DNA of 64,000 bases from positions 1,330,001 to 1,394,000 of the forward strand of contig CP000781.1 in NCBI GenBank assembly GCA_000017645.1. Reading direction: 5' to 3'. This document shows, piece after piece, positions 38,892-48,136 of this stretch. The notes beneath the pieces are model-generated. The model was not told the DNA's origin, did not search any database, and was given only the letters and a program-made list of their open reading frames with translations. This DNA is from Xanthobacter autotrophicus Py2. Lineage in GTDB: Bacteria; Pseudomonadota; Alphaproteobacteria; Rhizobiales; Xanthobacteraceae. Numbering within the stretch: the first letter of the stretch is position 1; every line of letters begins with the position of its first letter. Both the position numbers and the translations under genes were made by a program.

Positions 38892-40091
38892 ATGATGTCG
38901 CGCGCCGACCGCACCGTCTTGAGCGAATGGTGGTGGACGGTGGACCGCGCCCTTTTGGCCGCCCTCTGCGGCCTGATGGTGATCGGTATCATCCTGTGCC
39001 TTGCCGCAAGCCCGGCGGTGGCCGCGCGCCTCGGCATCGCTGACCCGTTCCATTTCGTGAACCGGCAGGTGCTGTTCCTGGTGCCGGCCGCGGTGGTGAT
39101 GATCGCCACCTCCTTCCTGTCGCCGCGCGCGCTCAGGCGCATCTGCATGGTGGTGTTCGCCATCTTCTTCGTGCTGCTCATGGCCACCCTGGTGGTGGGA
39201 CCGGAGGTGAAGGGCGCGCGGCGCTGGCTCACCATCGCCGGCGTCACCGTGCAGCCGTCCGAATTCATCAAGCCGGCCTTCGTCATCCTCGCCGCCTGGC
39301 TGTTCGCCGAGAGCACGCGGCGGCCGGAGATGCCGGCCACCCTGCTGGCGTTCGGCCTGCTCGGCAGCGTGCTGGGCCTTTTGGTGAAGCAGCCGGACTT
39401 CGGCCAGAGCCTTTTGATCTCGCTGGTGTGGGCGTCCCTGTTCTTCCTCGCCGGGCTGCGCTGGATCTGGATGGTGGGGCTGGTGGGCGTGGGCGCGGGC
39501 GGCGGCTTTATCGCCTACATGACCGTGTCCCACGTGCAGAAGCGCATCAACCGCTTCCTCAATCCCGACTCGGGCGACACCTACCAGATCGACGCCGCGC
39601 TCAATTCCTTCCGCAATGGCGGCTGGTTCGGCCAGGGGCCGGGCGAGGGCACCATGAAGCGCATGCTTCCGGACGGGCACACCGACTTCGTCTTCGCCGT
39701 GGCGGCGGAGGAGTTCGGGATCATCCTGTGCCTCATCATCCTCGCTTTGTTCGCCTTCATCATCCTGCGGTCGCTGTCGCGGGCCTCGAAGGAGAGCGAT
39801 CCCTTCTCCCGCTTCGCCATCACCGGGCTTGCCCTGCTGTTCGGGCTGCAGGCAGCCATCAACATGGCGGTGAACGTGCACATCGCCCCGGCCAAGGGCA
39901 TGACGCTGCCGTTCATCTCCTATGGCGGCTCCTCGCTTATCTCCATCGCCTTCGGCATGGGCATGCTGCTGGCCCTCTCGCGCAAGCGGCCCGGCGCGGC
40001 GGCGTTGGCGGCCCTCACCGAGAAGCCGGCGGTGGAGCCTGTGGCACAGCCGGTCGCGCCGCCGGCCGGCGCCATGCCGGACCCGGCCTGA
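38892..40091 (+). CDS. ftsW: Lipid II polymerase / division protein FtsW
   Basis: SEDS-family peptidoglycan glycosyltransferase of the divisome. About 399 aa, ten predicted membrane helices. KGARRWLTIAGVTVQPSEFIKPAFV, KQPDFGQSLL and the signature APAKGMTLPFISYGGSS are present. Two adjacent ATGs (38892, 38895) are possible starts; the frame is open from 38793. First of ftsW-murG-murC; the preceding murD/mraY expected in a dcw cluster are missing. Confidence 0.95.
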   Translation: MMSRADRTVLSEWWWTVDRALLAALCGLMVIGIILCLAASPAVAARLGIADPFHFVNRQVLFLVPAAVVMIATSFLSPRALRRICMVVFAIFFVLLMATLVVGPEVKGARRWLTIAGVTVQPSEFIKPAFVILAAWLFAESTRRPEMPATLLAFGLLGSVLGLLVKQPDFGQSLLISLVWASLFFLAGLRWIWMVGLVGVGAGGGFIAYMTVSHVQKRINRFLNPDSGDTYQIDAALNSFRNGGWFGQGPGEGTMKRMLPDGHTDFVFAVAAEEFGIILCLIILALFAFIILRSLSRASKESDPFSRFAITGLALLFGLQAAINMAVNVHIAPAKGMTLPFISYGGSSLISIAFGMGMLLALSRKRPGAAALAALTEKPAVEPVAQPVAPPAGAMPDPA

Positions 40092-40212
40092 GCCCGCGCG
40101 GCGCCTGAGCGGAGGGATCGCGGATGCGTCAGCATCCTTGCGATCCGACCCGACAAGCCCGCGCGGCGCCTGAGCGAGGGGGTCGCGGATGCGCCAGCAT
40201 CCTTGCGATCCG
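40092..40212 (+). repeat. Tandem pair of hairpin-forming repeats between ftsW and murG
   Basis: Two 56-bp units (40092-40147 and 40157-40212) at a period of 65 bp, over 90% identical. Each contains a long imperfect hairpin: GGATCGCGGATGC, 4-nt loop, GCATCCTTGCGATCC, with a TT bulge. In unit 2 an A-to-G change in the first arm still allows G-T pairing. The ftsW stop is immediately upstream. Confidence 0.85.
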
Positions 40213-40324
40213 GGAAAAATCCTTCCCCGGAATGGCCGCATTGGCGGGGCAGCAAGCCCCATCTGGCCGACCGGATCGGCCATTCGAGGTGCGAGGCCGA
40301 TTCCAGCGGCCATGCGAGGGTGAT

Positions 40325-41452
40325 GTGACGCAGATTGTACTTCTCGCCGCCGGGGGTACCGGCGGCCACCTGTTTCCGGCCGAGGCGCTGGCGGCGTCGC
40401 TCGGCCGGCGCGGGTTCGACGTGGATCTCGCCACCGATGCCCGCGCCGCGCGCTATGCCGGCCATTTCCCGGCGCGCGAACTGCATGTGCTGCCCGCCGA
40501 CACGGTGCGCGGCCGCTCCCCGGTGGCGCTGGCGCGCACCGGATTTGCCCTCGCCTCCGGCCTCGTCTCCTCCCTCGCGCTGCTCAAGCGGGTGAAGCCG
40601 GTGGCCGTGGTGGGCTTCGGCGGCTATCCCACCGTGCCGCCGCTGCTCGCGGCCGCGCTGCTGGGCGTGCCGACCCTCATCCATGAGGCGAACGGCGTCA
40701 TGGGCCGGGCCAACCGCATGCTGGCGCGGCGCGTTACCGCCATCGCCACCGGCTTTCCCGGCATCGTCGCGGCCGATCCGGCGCTTGCCCCCAAGGCGGT
40801 GTGGACCGGCAATCCCCTGCGCCCCTCCGCCATCGCCGCCGCTGCCACGCCCTATGACCCGCCGCTGCCGGGGGGCGAACTGCGCCTCCTCGTATTCGGC
40901 GGCAGCCAGGGCGCGCGGGTGATGTCCGACGTGGTGCCGGAGGCCATCGAGCGGCTCGACGCCGACCTGCGATCCCGCCTCGTCCTCACCCAGCAGGCGC
41001 GGGAGGAGGATCTGGAGCGGGTGAAGGCCACTTACGCGCGCCTCGGCGTGCGGGCGCTTGTGGCGCCCTTCTTCGACGACCTGCCGGCGCGCATGGCGCT
41101 GGCCCATCTGGTGGTGGCGCGCTCCGGTGCGGGCACGGTGGCGGAGCTGGCCGCCATCGGCCGGCCATCTATCCTGGTGCCGTTGCCCCACGCCCTCGAT
41201 CAGGACCAGGCCGCCAATGCCCGTTCGCTGGGCGACGTGGGCGGGGCGCTGGTGCTGCGGCAGGTGGAGTTCGATCCCGACCGGCTGGCGCTGGAGCTTC
41301 ACAGCTTTGCCAGCGAACCTCGATCATTGACGCTGATGGCGGATAAGGCCAGAAGCCAGGGTGTGCTCGACGCAGCGGAACGACTGGGCGATCTCGTCCG
41401 GCATCTGGCGGCGAAGGGCGCGGTCGCAACCTTTCAGGGGAAACTGGCATGA
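40325..41452 (+). CDS. murG: UDP-GlcNAc:lipid I N-acetylglucosaminyltransferase MurG
   Basis: Makes lipid II on the cytoplasmic face of the membrane. 375 aa from GTG at 40325 (GAGG 6 nt upstream). [20 protein letters not shown] is the G-loop; [47 protein letters not shown] and [23 protein letters not shown] are family motifs. The stop overlaps the murC ATG (ATGA). Separated from ftsW by 233 bp holding tandem hairpins, unusual for a dcw operon. Confidence 0.96.
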   Translation: MTQIVLLAAGGTGGHLFPAEALAASLGRRGFDVDLATDARAARYAGHFPARELHVLPADTVRGRSPVALARTGFALASGLVSSLALLKRVKPVAVVGFGGYPTVPPLLAAALLGVPTLIHEANGVMGRANRMLARRVTAIATGFPGIVAADPALAPKAVWTGNPLRPSAIAAAATPYDPPLPGGELRLLVFGGSQGARVMSDVVPEAIERLDADLRSRLVLTQQAREEDLERVKATYARLGVRALVAPFFDDLPARMALAHLVVARSGAGTVAELAAIGRPSILVPLPHALDQDQAANARSLGDVGGALVLRQVEFDPDRLALELHSFASEPRSLTLMADKARSQGVLDAAERLGDLVRHLAAKGAVATFQGKLA

Positions 41453-42861
41453 AGTTGCCGTCCGGCCTCGGCTCCATCCATTTCGTCGGCATCGGCGGCA
41501 TCGGCATGAGCGGCATCGCCGAAGTGCTGCACAATCTCGGCTATGAGGTGCAGGGCTCGGACGTGGCGGACAGCGCCAACGTGAAGCGCCTGCGCGACCT
41601 CGGCATCAAGGTGATGATCGGCCACTCCGCGGTCAATGTGGATGACGCCGACGTGGTGGTGGTCTCCTCCGCCATCAAGCGCGACAATCCGGAGCTGGTG
41701 GCCGCCCGCACCAAGCGCCTGCCGGTGGTGCGCCGCGCCGAGATGCTGGCCGAACTGATGCGGCTGAAGAGCTGCGTCTCCATCGCCGGCACCCACGGCA
41801 AGACCACCACCACCTCCATGGTGGCGGCACTGCTGGACGCCGGCAATTTCGACCCCACCGTCATCAACGGCGGCATCATCAACGCCTACGGCACCAATGC
41901 CCGCCTCGGCGACGGCAACTGGATGGTGGTGGAAGCGGACGAGAGCGACGGCACCTTCCTGAAACTGCCCACGGAAGTCGCCATCGTCACCAATGTGGAC
42001 CCCGAGCACCTCGACCATTTCAAGACCTTCGACAAGGTGCAGGACGCCTTCAAGACCTTCGTGGAGAACGTGCCCTTCTACGGCTTCGCGGTGATGTGCA
42101 TCGACCATCCGGTGGTGCAGGCGCTGGTGGGCCGCATCGAGGACCGGCGCGTCATCACCTATGGCGAGAACCCGCAGGCGGACGTGCGCCTCGTGGACGT
42201 GGACCTGAAGGGCGGCATCACCCGCTTCGGCGTCGTCTTCCGCAACCGCGCGGGGGAGACGGTGCACGAGATTTCCGGGCTCAAGCTGCCCATGCCGGGC
42301 AAGCACAATGCGCTCAACGCCACTGCGGCCATCGCGGTGGCCCATGAGCTGAAGGTGCCCGACGACAAGATCATCGAGGCCATCGCCAATTTCGGTGGCG
42401 TGAAGCGGCGTTTCACCCGCACCGGGGAATGGAACGGCGTCACCGTGTTCGACGACTACGGCCACCACCCGGTGGAGATCGCCGCCGTGCTGAAGGCGGC
42501 GCGGGCGGCGAGTGAGGGGCAGGTGATCGCCGTGGTGCAGCCGCACCGCTATTCGCGGCTCGCCTCCCTGTTCGACGAATTCTGCACCTGCTTCAACGAT
42601 GCCGACCACGTGGTGGTGGCCCCGGTCTATGCCGCCGGCGAGACCCCCATCGAGGGCGCGGACCGGGACCATCTGGTGCAGGGCCTCATCGCCCACGGCC
42701 ACCGCTCGGTGACGGCGCTGGAGGGACCGGAACGGCTTGCCCAGGTGGTGGGTGGGCTGGCGAAGCCGGGAGACTACGTCATCTGCCTCGGCGCCGGCTC
42801 CATCAGCGGCTGGGCCTATGCCCTGCCGGGGGAACTGGCCGCGCTCAAGCCGGCGGCTTAG
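41449..42861 (+). CDS. murC: UDP-N-acetylmuramate-L-alanine ligase
   Basis: Adds L-alanine to UDP-MurNAc, ATP-dependent. 470 aa. [20 protein letters not shown] (UDP-binding), [18 protein letters not shown] (P-loop), [12 protein letters not shown] and [18 protein letters not shown] are diagnostic. It overlaps murG by 4 bp and its end overlaps the convergent membrane-protein gene by 17 bp. In most alphaproteobacteria murB, ddl and ftsQAZ follow; here the cluster ends. Confidence 0.97.
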   Translation: MKLPSGLGSIHFVGIGGIGMSGIAEVLHNLGYEVQGSDVADSANVKRLRDLGIKVMIGHSAVNVDDADVVVVSSAIKRDNPELVAARTKRLPVVRRAEMLAELMRLKSCVSIAGTHGKTTTTSMVAALLDAGNFDPTVINGGIINAYGTNARLGDGNWMVVEADESDGTFLKLPTEVAIVTNVDPEHLDHFKTFDKVQDAFKTFVENVPFYGFAVMCIDHPVVQALVGRIEDRRVITYGENPQADVRLVDVDLKGGITRFGVVFRNRAGETVHEISGLKLPMPGKHNALNATAAIAVAHELKVPDDKIIEAIANFGGVKRRFTRTGEWNGVTVFDDYGHHPVEIAAVLKAARAASEGQVIAVVQPHRYSRLASLFDEFCTCFNDADHVVVAPVYAAGETPIEGADRDHLVQGLIAHGHRSVTALEGPERLAQVVGGLAKPGDYVICLGAGSISGWAYALPGELAALKPAA

Positions 42862-43414
42862 GGGGCGGCGGGCAGGAGGTAACCGGCGTGCAGGCAGCGG
42901 GGAGCGCCTCGGCGCCTGCCGTCGAAAGCTTGTAGATATCCCCGACTGCGACGAACATGAACATCAGGATGAAGAGCGCGATGCCGCCGACCGAGGCCCA
43001 GAACGCCTGGCGATACTGGCGTTCACGCGTGATCGTGATGTTCATCGCCGTCTTGCAATAATCGTCGAATGTTCTCGATGGGGTGACGCGATCAAACGCC
43101 AGGTAGAAAATTCGCGCACCCATGATTTCCGCGTACGTGAGCACCACAAACACGACGACGCACATTGAAAGGAAAATGATCGGCCAGGTCACGATTTTCG
43201 AGTTTTCGGCGACGCGAAACACCGCGAGCGAAAGAAAGCCGATGATGATGCCGTTCAGCCGCAGCAGGGCGCTCATCTTGTTGTCGATGATGCCCAGCCG
43301 ATCATAAAGATATTTGACGGCCCATTGTTCTGGTCCCTCAAGTTTTTTGAGGTAGCCGAAGTGGTTCTCGTCGTCTTCCAAGGTCGGATTGAGTTTGAAG
43401 GATGTGTCCGGCAT
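42845..43414 (-). CDS. Two-pass membrane protein, PycTM/SLATT-like architecture
   Basis: 189 aa from [10 protein letters not shown] (the frame is open to 43468). Cytosolic N-terminal helix ([20 protein letters not shown]), [18 protein letters not shown] just before the first membrane hairpin ([33 protein letters not shown]), an amphipathic loop ([20 protein letters not shown]) and a final membrane segment ([21 protein letters not shown]), then a Pro-rich tail. The D-x-K-x-x-x-L-x-x-x-NG pattern before the first membrane segment resembles Pycsar-effector and SLATT membrane proteins. GC is clearly lower than in neighbours, suggesting acquisition. No cyclase or nucleotidyltransferase is adjacent. 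The family call is tentative. Confidence 0.6.
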   Translation of the reverse strand: MPDTSFKLNPTLEDDENHFGYLKKLEGPEQWAVKYLYDRLGIIDNKMSALLRLNGIIIGFLSLAVFRVAENSKIVTWPIIFLSMCVVVFVVLTYAEIMGARIFYLAFDRVTPSRTFDDYCKTAMNITITRERQYRQAFWASVGGIALFILMFMFVAVGDIYKLSTAGAEALPAACTPVTSCPPPPKPPA

Positions 43415-43518
43415 CGAAGCCCCCTGAGAGCTATGCGATGAAGGTGGTCTCGGCCTCTTCCAGCTCAACGAATTCTCGGCCTACTGCTCGACTAGACGCC
43501 CAGTGACCGGTGGTTTGC

Positions 43519-43962
43519 TCAGAACGTGAAGGCGTGGGGCAACAGGTCGGCCGCCGTCACGCTGACGACCTTGTCGCCCAACCCGTAGAAGTGGACGGTG
43601 GTGGCAGGCGACAGTTCGAGGATGCGCTGGCGACAGGCTCCGCAAGGGGTGCACGCAACGTGACCTTCGCCTTCCTTCTCCGCATAGATGGCGATGGCGA
43701 CGGCTTCGAGGCCTGCCCCTTCAGCGGCACGGGCGGCCGCGATCGCGCCAGCCTCGGCGCAGGTTCCGATGGGATAGGCGATGTTCTCGACGTTGCAGCC
43801 CACGTGCACCGTGCCGTTCGCGGACAGCAGCGCGGCACCGACCCGGAAGCGCGAGTAGGGCGCATAGGCGTTCTTCGAGACGGCTTTCGCGGCGTCGAAG
43901 AGAGCCTCAAGATCGTAGGAGCGTGGCGCGGGAAGCTTTCGTGCGAGCTTGGTCGTCGCCAT
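43519..43962 (-). CDS. cdd: Cytidine deaminase
   Basis: Deaminates cytidine and deoxycytidine to uridines. 147 aa from MATTKLARKLPAPRSYD (GAGAGG upstream; the frame is open to 44004). YAPYSRFRVGAALLSANG, VGCNVENIAYPIGTCAEAGAI (zinc ligand Cys and catalytic Glu) and TPCGACRQRILELS (two zinc Cys) are all present, so it should be active. It is upstream of the membrane-protein gene on the same strand, 104 bp apart; no other pyrimidine-salvage gene such as deoA or udp is near. Confidence 0.95.
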   Translation of the reverse strand: MATTKLARKLPAPRSYDLEALFDAAKAVSKNAYAPYSRFRVGAALLSANGTVHVGCNVENIAYPIGTCAEAGAIAAARAAEGAGLEAVAIAIYAEKEGEGHVACTPCGACRQRILELSPATTVHFYGLGDKVVSVTAADLLPHAFTF

Positions 43963-44081
43963 GGCACCTCTCCATCGGAGGAACGTTGCACGGCACACTA
44001 GCACAGGTAACCCGCGCCGAATACGGCGCGGGTCTTGGACGCGGCCTGGTCCTGGATGAAGCCTGGCTTACGAAGTCTGGC

Positions 44082-45365
44082 TCACTTCTTCGCGCCGGCC
44101 TCGATCACGTCCTCGAGGGTACGCAGGCCGGTGCGGGGGGTGTTGACCAGCACCGCCATGTTGCCAGGGGCGTGCTGGTTCTTCCACATCTTGGTGTGCG
44201 CCTCGGGGATGCGGTCCCACGGAAACACTTCCGACATGCAGGGGTCCACGCGCCGGTCGATGATGAACTGATTGGCGGCGGAGGCCTGCTTGAGGTGAGC
44301 GAAGTGGGAGCCCTGGATGCGCTTCTGGCGCATCCACACGTAGCGGGCGTCGAAGGTGATGTTGAAGCCGGTGGTGCCGGCGCAGAACACGATCATGCCG
44401 CCGCGCTTGCCCACGAGGGTCGAGACCGGGAAGGTCTGCTCGCCAGGATGCTCGAACACGATGTCCACGTCGCGCTTGCCGCTGATGTCCCAAATGGCCT
44501 TGCCGAACTTGCGGGCTTCCTTGGTCCACTCATTGTATTCCGGCGAGTTGACCTTGGGCAGCTGGCCCCAGCACTTGAAATCCTTGCGGTTGATCACGCC
44601 CTTGGCGCCGAGGCCGAGGACATAGTCGCGCTTGGTCTCGTCGGAGATCACGCCGATCACATGGGCGCCGGAGGCGGCGGCGAGCTGCACGCCGAACACG
44701 CCGAGGCCGCCCGAGGCGCCCCACACCAGCACGTAGTCGCCCGGCTTCACCGTGTGCGGCGGATGGCCGAACAGCATGCGGTAGGCGGTGGCCATGGTGA
44801 GGGTGTAGCAGGCGCTCTCTTCCCAGGTCAGGTGCTTGGGGCGCGGCATCAGCTGGCGCGCCTGCACCCGGCAGAACTGGGCGAACGAGCCGTCCGGCGT
44901 CTCATAGCCCCAGATGCGCTGGGACGGGGAGAACATGGGGTCGCCGCCGTTGCACTCCTCGTCGTCGCCGTCGTCCTGGTTACAGTGCACGACCACCTCG
45001 TCGCCCACCTTCCAGCGCTTCACCTTGGAGCCCACCGCCCAGACGATACCCGAGGCATCGGAGCCGGCGATGTGGAAGGGCGCCTTGTGCACGTCGAACG
45101 GCGAGATCGGCTGGCCGAGGCCCGCCCAGATGCCGTTGTAGTTGACGCCGGCGGCCATGACGTAGACCAGCACGTCGTTCTCGCCCAGCTCCCAGGTGGG
45201 CACCACTTCCAGCTGGAACGACTCTTCCGGCGGCCCATGGCGCTCGCGGCGGATGGCCCAGGCGTACATCTTGGCGGGGACGTGACCGAGGGGGGGAACC
45301 TCGCCCAGCTCATAAAGGTCCTTCACCGGTCCCTCGTTCGCGTTGGCGGCTGCCGTCTGGGCCAT
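44082..45365 (-). CDS. ccr: Crotonyl-CoA carboxylase/reductase
   Basis: NADPH-dependent reductive carboxylation of crotonyl-CoA to (2S)-ethylmalonyl-CoA, the key step of the ethylmalonyl-CoA pathway. 427 aa, MDR-family fold. WAIRRERHGPPEESFQLEVV, AAGVNYNGIWAGLGQPISPFD, HIAGSDASGIVW, VWGASGGLGVFGVQLAAASGA (NADPH site) and KRDYVLGLGAKGVINRKDF are characteristic. Together with ecm 700 bp away on the other strand it shows acetyl-CoA assimilation without glyoxylate bypass. A palindrome just upstream of the start may be a TetR-type site. Confidence 0.97.
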   Translation of the reverse strand: MAQTAAANANEGPVKDLYELGEVPPLGHVPAKMYAWAIRRERHGPPEESFQLEVVPTWELGENDVLVYVMAAGVNYNGIWAGLGQPISPFDVHKAPFHIAGSDASGIVWAVGSKVKRWKVGDEVVVHCNQDDGDDEECNGGDPMFSPSQRIWGYETPDGSFAQFCRVQARQLMPRPKHLTWEESACYTLTMATAYRMLFGHPPHTVKPGDYVLVWGASGGLGVFGVQLAAASGAHVIGVISDETKRDYVLGLGAKGVINRKDFKCWGQLPKVNSPEYNEWTKEARKFGKAIWDISGKRDVDIVFEHPGEQTFPVSTLVGKRGGMIVFCAGTTGFNITFDARYVWMRQKRIQGSHFAHLKQASAANQFIIDRRVDPCMSEVFPWDRIPEAHTKMWKNQHAPGNMAVLVNTPRTGLRTLEDVIEAGAKK

Positions 45366-45394
45366 GGCTTTCGTCCTCTCCTGGCATTTTTACG

Positions 45395-45406
45395 GACCGT
45401 TCGGTC
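45395..45406. promoter_or_regulatory. Palindromic operator-like site upstream of ccr
   Basis: GACCG-TT-CGGTC, 30 bp upstream of the ccr ATG, flanked by TTTTTAC. Such sites are typical for TetR regulators; a TetR-type activator (CcrR) controls ccr in Methylobacterium. The regulator gene is not in this window. The remainder of the 267-bp ccr/glsB-like spacer shows nothing further. Confidence 0.55.
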
Positions 45407-45632
45407 GCGTCTTTGGGGGCTTCTTGCGTTGCAGCGTAGCAGAGAAAAATTCCAAAGCGATACCCCCCACTTTGGACCATTGGGGAACAATTTCCGCACT
45501 CTGCGAACCACAAGGCCACGCTCGCGTTGTCATTCACGCGGCGCGCTGCAGGCGCTAGGCTGGGGCGTCGCGGGACGGGCCGGCCGCCGAGGCCGGCCAG
45601 GCCGGGGCAGCGACAGCGAAAGGGGACGGAAC

Positions 45633-45869
45633 ATGGGTATCTTGTGGATGGTCATCGTCGGCGCCATCGCCGGCTTCCTGGCAGGGCAGATCTTCCAGGG
45701 CTATGGCTTCGGCCTCATCGGCAACATCGCGGTGGGCATCGTCGGCGCCCTCATCGGCGGCTTCCTGTTCGGCGGCGTGTTCGTGGTGGGTGGCATGATC
45801 GGCCAGATCATCTCGGCCACCATCGGCGCCATCATCCTGCTGTTCATCATCTCGCTGGTGAAACGGTAG
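45633..45869 (+). CDS. GlsB/YeaQ/YmgE-family small membrane protein
   Basis: 78 aa, almost wholly hydrophobic, three membrane helices with glycine zippers: GILWMVIVGAIAGFLAGQIF, IGNIAVGIVGALIGGFLFGG, MIGQIISATIGAIILLFII. Transglycosylase-associated/GlsB-type proteins are stress-induced; function unknown. AGGGGACGGA precedes the ATG. It sits between ccr and ecm, probably by chance. Confidence 0.88.
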   Translation: MGILWMVIVGAIAGFLAGQIFQGYGFGLIGNIAVGIVGALIGGFLFGGVFVVGGMIGQIISATIGAIILLFIISLVKR

Positions 45870-46065
45870 GGGCAGGGCCGGCGGCCGCGCGCGATCCTTC
45901 GAGCGCTTGAAGCTGCGAGGCGCGCGCGGCGCCGGGGTATGGGTGACAGGCGGGATCGGTACGCGCGGAGCAGTGCCGTCGACCTCCACCAATTTCCCAT
46001 CGACGTCCGGGCCATTGCGACGCACAATCGCGTCCAATCCAGAACGACCAGATGGGGGAACAGGA

Positions 46066-48039
46066 ATGGTGGCGCGCGACAAACCCTGGCTTTTCCGCAC
46101 CTATGCGGGCCACTCCACCGCCACGGAGTCCAACAAGCTCTACCGTTCCAACCTCGCCAAGGGCCAGACCGGCCTCTCGGTCGCCTTCGACCTGCCCACC
46201 CAGACCGGCTATGATTCGGACCACCCGCTGGCGCGCGGCGAGGTGGGCAAGGTGGGCGTGCCGATCTCCCATCTCGGCGACATGCGCACCCTGTTCGACG
46301 GCATCCCGCTCGCCGAGATGAACACGTCGATGACCATCAACGCCTGCGCGGCGTGGCTGCTCTCGCTCTATATCGCCACCGCCGACGAGCAGGGCGCCGA
46401 CCGCACCAAGCTGCAGGGCACCACCCAGAACGACATCATCAAGGAATATCTGTCGCGCGGCACCTATGTGTTCCCGCCGGCGCCGTCCATGCGGCTGACC
46501 AAGGACACCATCATCTTCACCACTGAGTATCTGCCCCGGTGGAACCCGATGAACGTGTGCTCCTACCACCTGCAGGAGGCCGGGGCGACGCCGGTGCAGG
46601 AGCTGGCCTTCGCGCTCGCCAACGCCATCGCCATCCTCGACACGGTGAAGAGGTCGGGCGAGGCGGAAGGCAAGGTGTTCGGCGAGGTGGTGGGGCGCAT
46701 CTCCTTCTTCGTGAACGCCGGCATGCGGTTCATCACCGAGATGTGCAAGATGCGCGCGTTCGTGGATCTGTGGGACGAGATCTGCGTCAACCGCTATGGC
46801 ATCACCGACGCCAAGCAGAAGCTGTTCCGCTACGGCGTGCAGGTGAATTCGCTGGGCCTCACTGAGCAGCAGCCGGAGAACAACGTCTACCGCATCCTGC
46901 TGGAGATGCTGGCGGTCACCCTGTCGAAGGGCGCCCGCGCCCGCGCCGTGCAGCTTCCCGCGTGGAACGAGGCGCTGGGCCTGCCCCGCTCGTTCGACCA
47001 GCAATGGTCGCTGCGCATGCAGCAGGTGCTGGCCTATGAGACCGACCTGCTCGAATACGGCGACATCTTCGACGGCTCCATCGAGATCGCGAGGAAGGTG
47101 GAGCAGCTGAAGGAAGAGGCCCGCGCAGAGCTGGCGCAGATCGACGCCATGGGCGGCGCGGTGGCGGCCATCGAGAATTCCTACATGAAGCAGCAGCTGG
47201 TGGAATCCAACACCCGCCGGCTGGAGGCCATCGAGCGCGGCGAGCAGGTAGTGGTGGGCGTCAACCGCTGGACCGAGACCGAGCCTTCGCCGCTCACCAC
47301 CGGGGAAGGCGCCATCCTCACGGTGCCCGAGGGCGTGGAGGCTGAGCAGATCGCCCGCCTTCAGGCCTGGCGCGAGGCCCGCGACAGTAAGGCGGTGGCG
47401 GCGGCCCTCGCAGCGCTGAAGAGCGCGGCGCAGGAGGGGCGCAACATCATGGAGCCCTCCATCGTGTGCGCCAAGGCCGGCATCACCACCGGCGAATGGG
47501 GCACCTGCCTGCGCGAGGTGTTCGGCGAATATCGCGCGCCCACCGGTGTCGGCCGTGCCGCCCGGGTGGACACGCAGGGGCTGGACGAGGTGCGCAAGGG
47601 CGTGGACGCGGTGTCCGAGAAGATCGGCCGGCGCATCAAGTTCCTGGTGGGTAAGCCGGGCCTCGACGGCCATTCCAACGGCGCCGAGCAGATCGCCGTG
47701 CGCGCCCGCGACTGCGGCATGGAAGTGGTCTACGAGGGCATCCGCCTGACCCCCGCCGAGATCGTGAACGCCGCGCTGGAAGAAAGCGTGCACGTCATCG
47801 GCCTCTCCATCCTTTCCGGCTCCCACGTGCCGCTGGTGCGCGACGTGATGGACCGCCTGCGGGCCGAGGGGCTGTCCGACATCCCCGTGGTGGTGGGCGG
47901 CATCATCCCGCCGGAGGACGAGGTGCAGCTCAAGGGCTTCGGCGTGACCGCCGTCTACACCCCGAAGAACTTCGAGCTGAACCGCATCATGGCCGACATC
48001 GTCGCCATCGTGGACCGGCAGGCCCAGAAGGCGGCCTGA
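46066..48039 (+). CDS. ecm: (2R)-ethylmalonyl-CoA mutase
   Basis: Adenosylcobalamin-dependent conversion of ethylmalonyl-CoA to methylsuccinyl-CoA. 657 aa, the size of the Ecm/MeaA clade (methylmalonyl-CoA mutases are longer). N-terminal TIM barrel with LSVAFDLPTQTGYDSDHPLARGEVGKVG (as segments) and MTINACAAWLLSLYIA; C-terminal cobalamin domain with KPGLDGHSNGAEQIAVRARD (DxHxxG lower ligand), GLSILSGSH and VVVGGIIPPED. The ATG at 46066 has GGGGGA upstream. The function is supported by the nearby ccr gene. Confidence 0.95.
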   Translation: MVARDKPWLFRTYAGHSTATESNKLYRSNLAKGQTGLSVAFDLPTQTGYDSDHPLARGEVGKVGVPISHLGDMRTLFDGIPLAEMNTSMTINACAAWLLSLYIATADEQGADRTKLQGTTQNDIIKEYLSRGTYVFPPAPSMRLTKDTIIFTTEYLPRWNPMNVCSYHLQEAGATPVQELAFALANAIAILDTVKRSGEAEGKVFGEVVGRISFFVNAGMRFITEMCKMRAFVDLWDEICVNRYGITDAKQKLFRYGVQVNSLGLTEQQPENNVYRILLEMLAVTLSKGARARAVQLPAWNEALGLPRSFDQQWSLRMQQVLAYETDLLEYGDIFDGSIEIARKVEQLKEEARAELAQIDAMGGAVAAIENSYMKQQLVESNTRRLEAIERGEQVVVGVNRWTETEPSPLTTGEGAILTVPEGVEAEQIARLQAWREARDSKAVAAALAALKSAAQEGRNIMEPSIVCAKAGITTGEWGTCLREVFGEYRAPTGVGRAARVDTQGLDEVRKGVDAVSEKIGRRIKFLVGKPGLDGHSNGAEQIAVRARDCGMEVVYEGIRLTPAEIVNAALEESVHVIGLSILSGSHVPLVRDVMDRLRAEGLSDIPVVVGGIIPPEDEVQLKGFGVTAVYTPKNFELNRIMADIVAIVDRQAQKAA

Positions 48040-48063
48040 GCCGGGCGCGCCGGGGAAAGGTTT

Positions 48064-48101
48064 CGCCGATCAGCGTGCGATGTAGGCTGATCGGCGCCTT
48101 T
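48064..48101 (+). terminator. Terminator of ecm
   Basis: Perfect 11-bp stem CGCCGATCAGC/GCTGATCGGCG with an 11-nt loop followed by CCTTTG, 25 bp after the ecm stop. Confidence 0.65.
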
Positions 48102-48136
48102 GACAGGTCGGTGCTCGATTTGCCGGGAGAGGGCGC

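Noticed and set aside
42845..43962. Complete Pycsar system
   Set aside because: No adenylate/cytidylate cyclase gene in the neighbourhood; only the membrane protein is similar in layout.
43923..45869. Long frame on the plus strand reaching into the GlsB-like gene
   Set aside because: Only the last 78 codons (from 45633) look like a protein; the rest is antisense to ccr and cdd.
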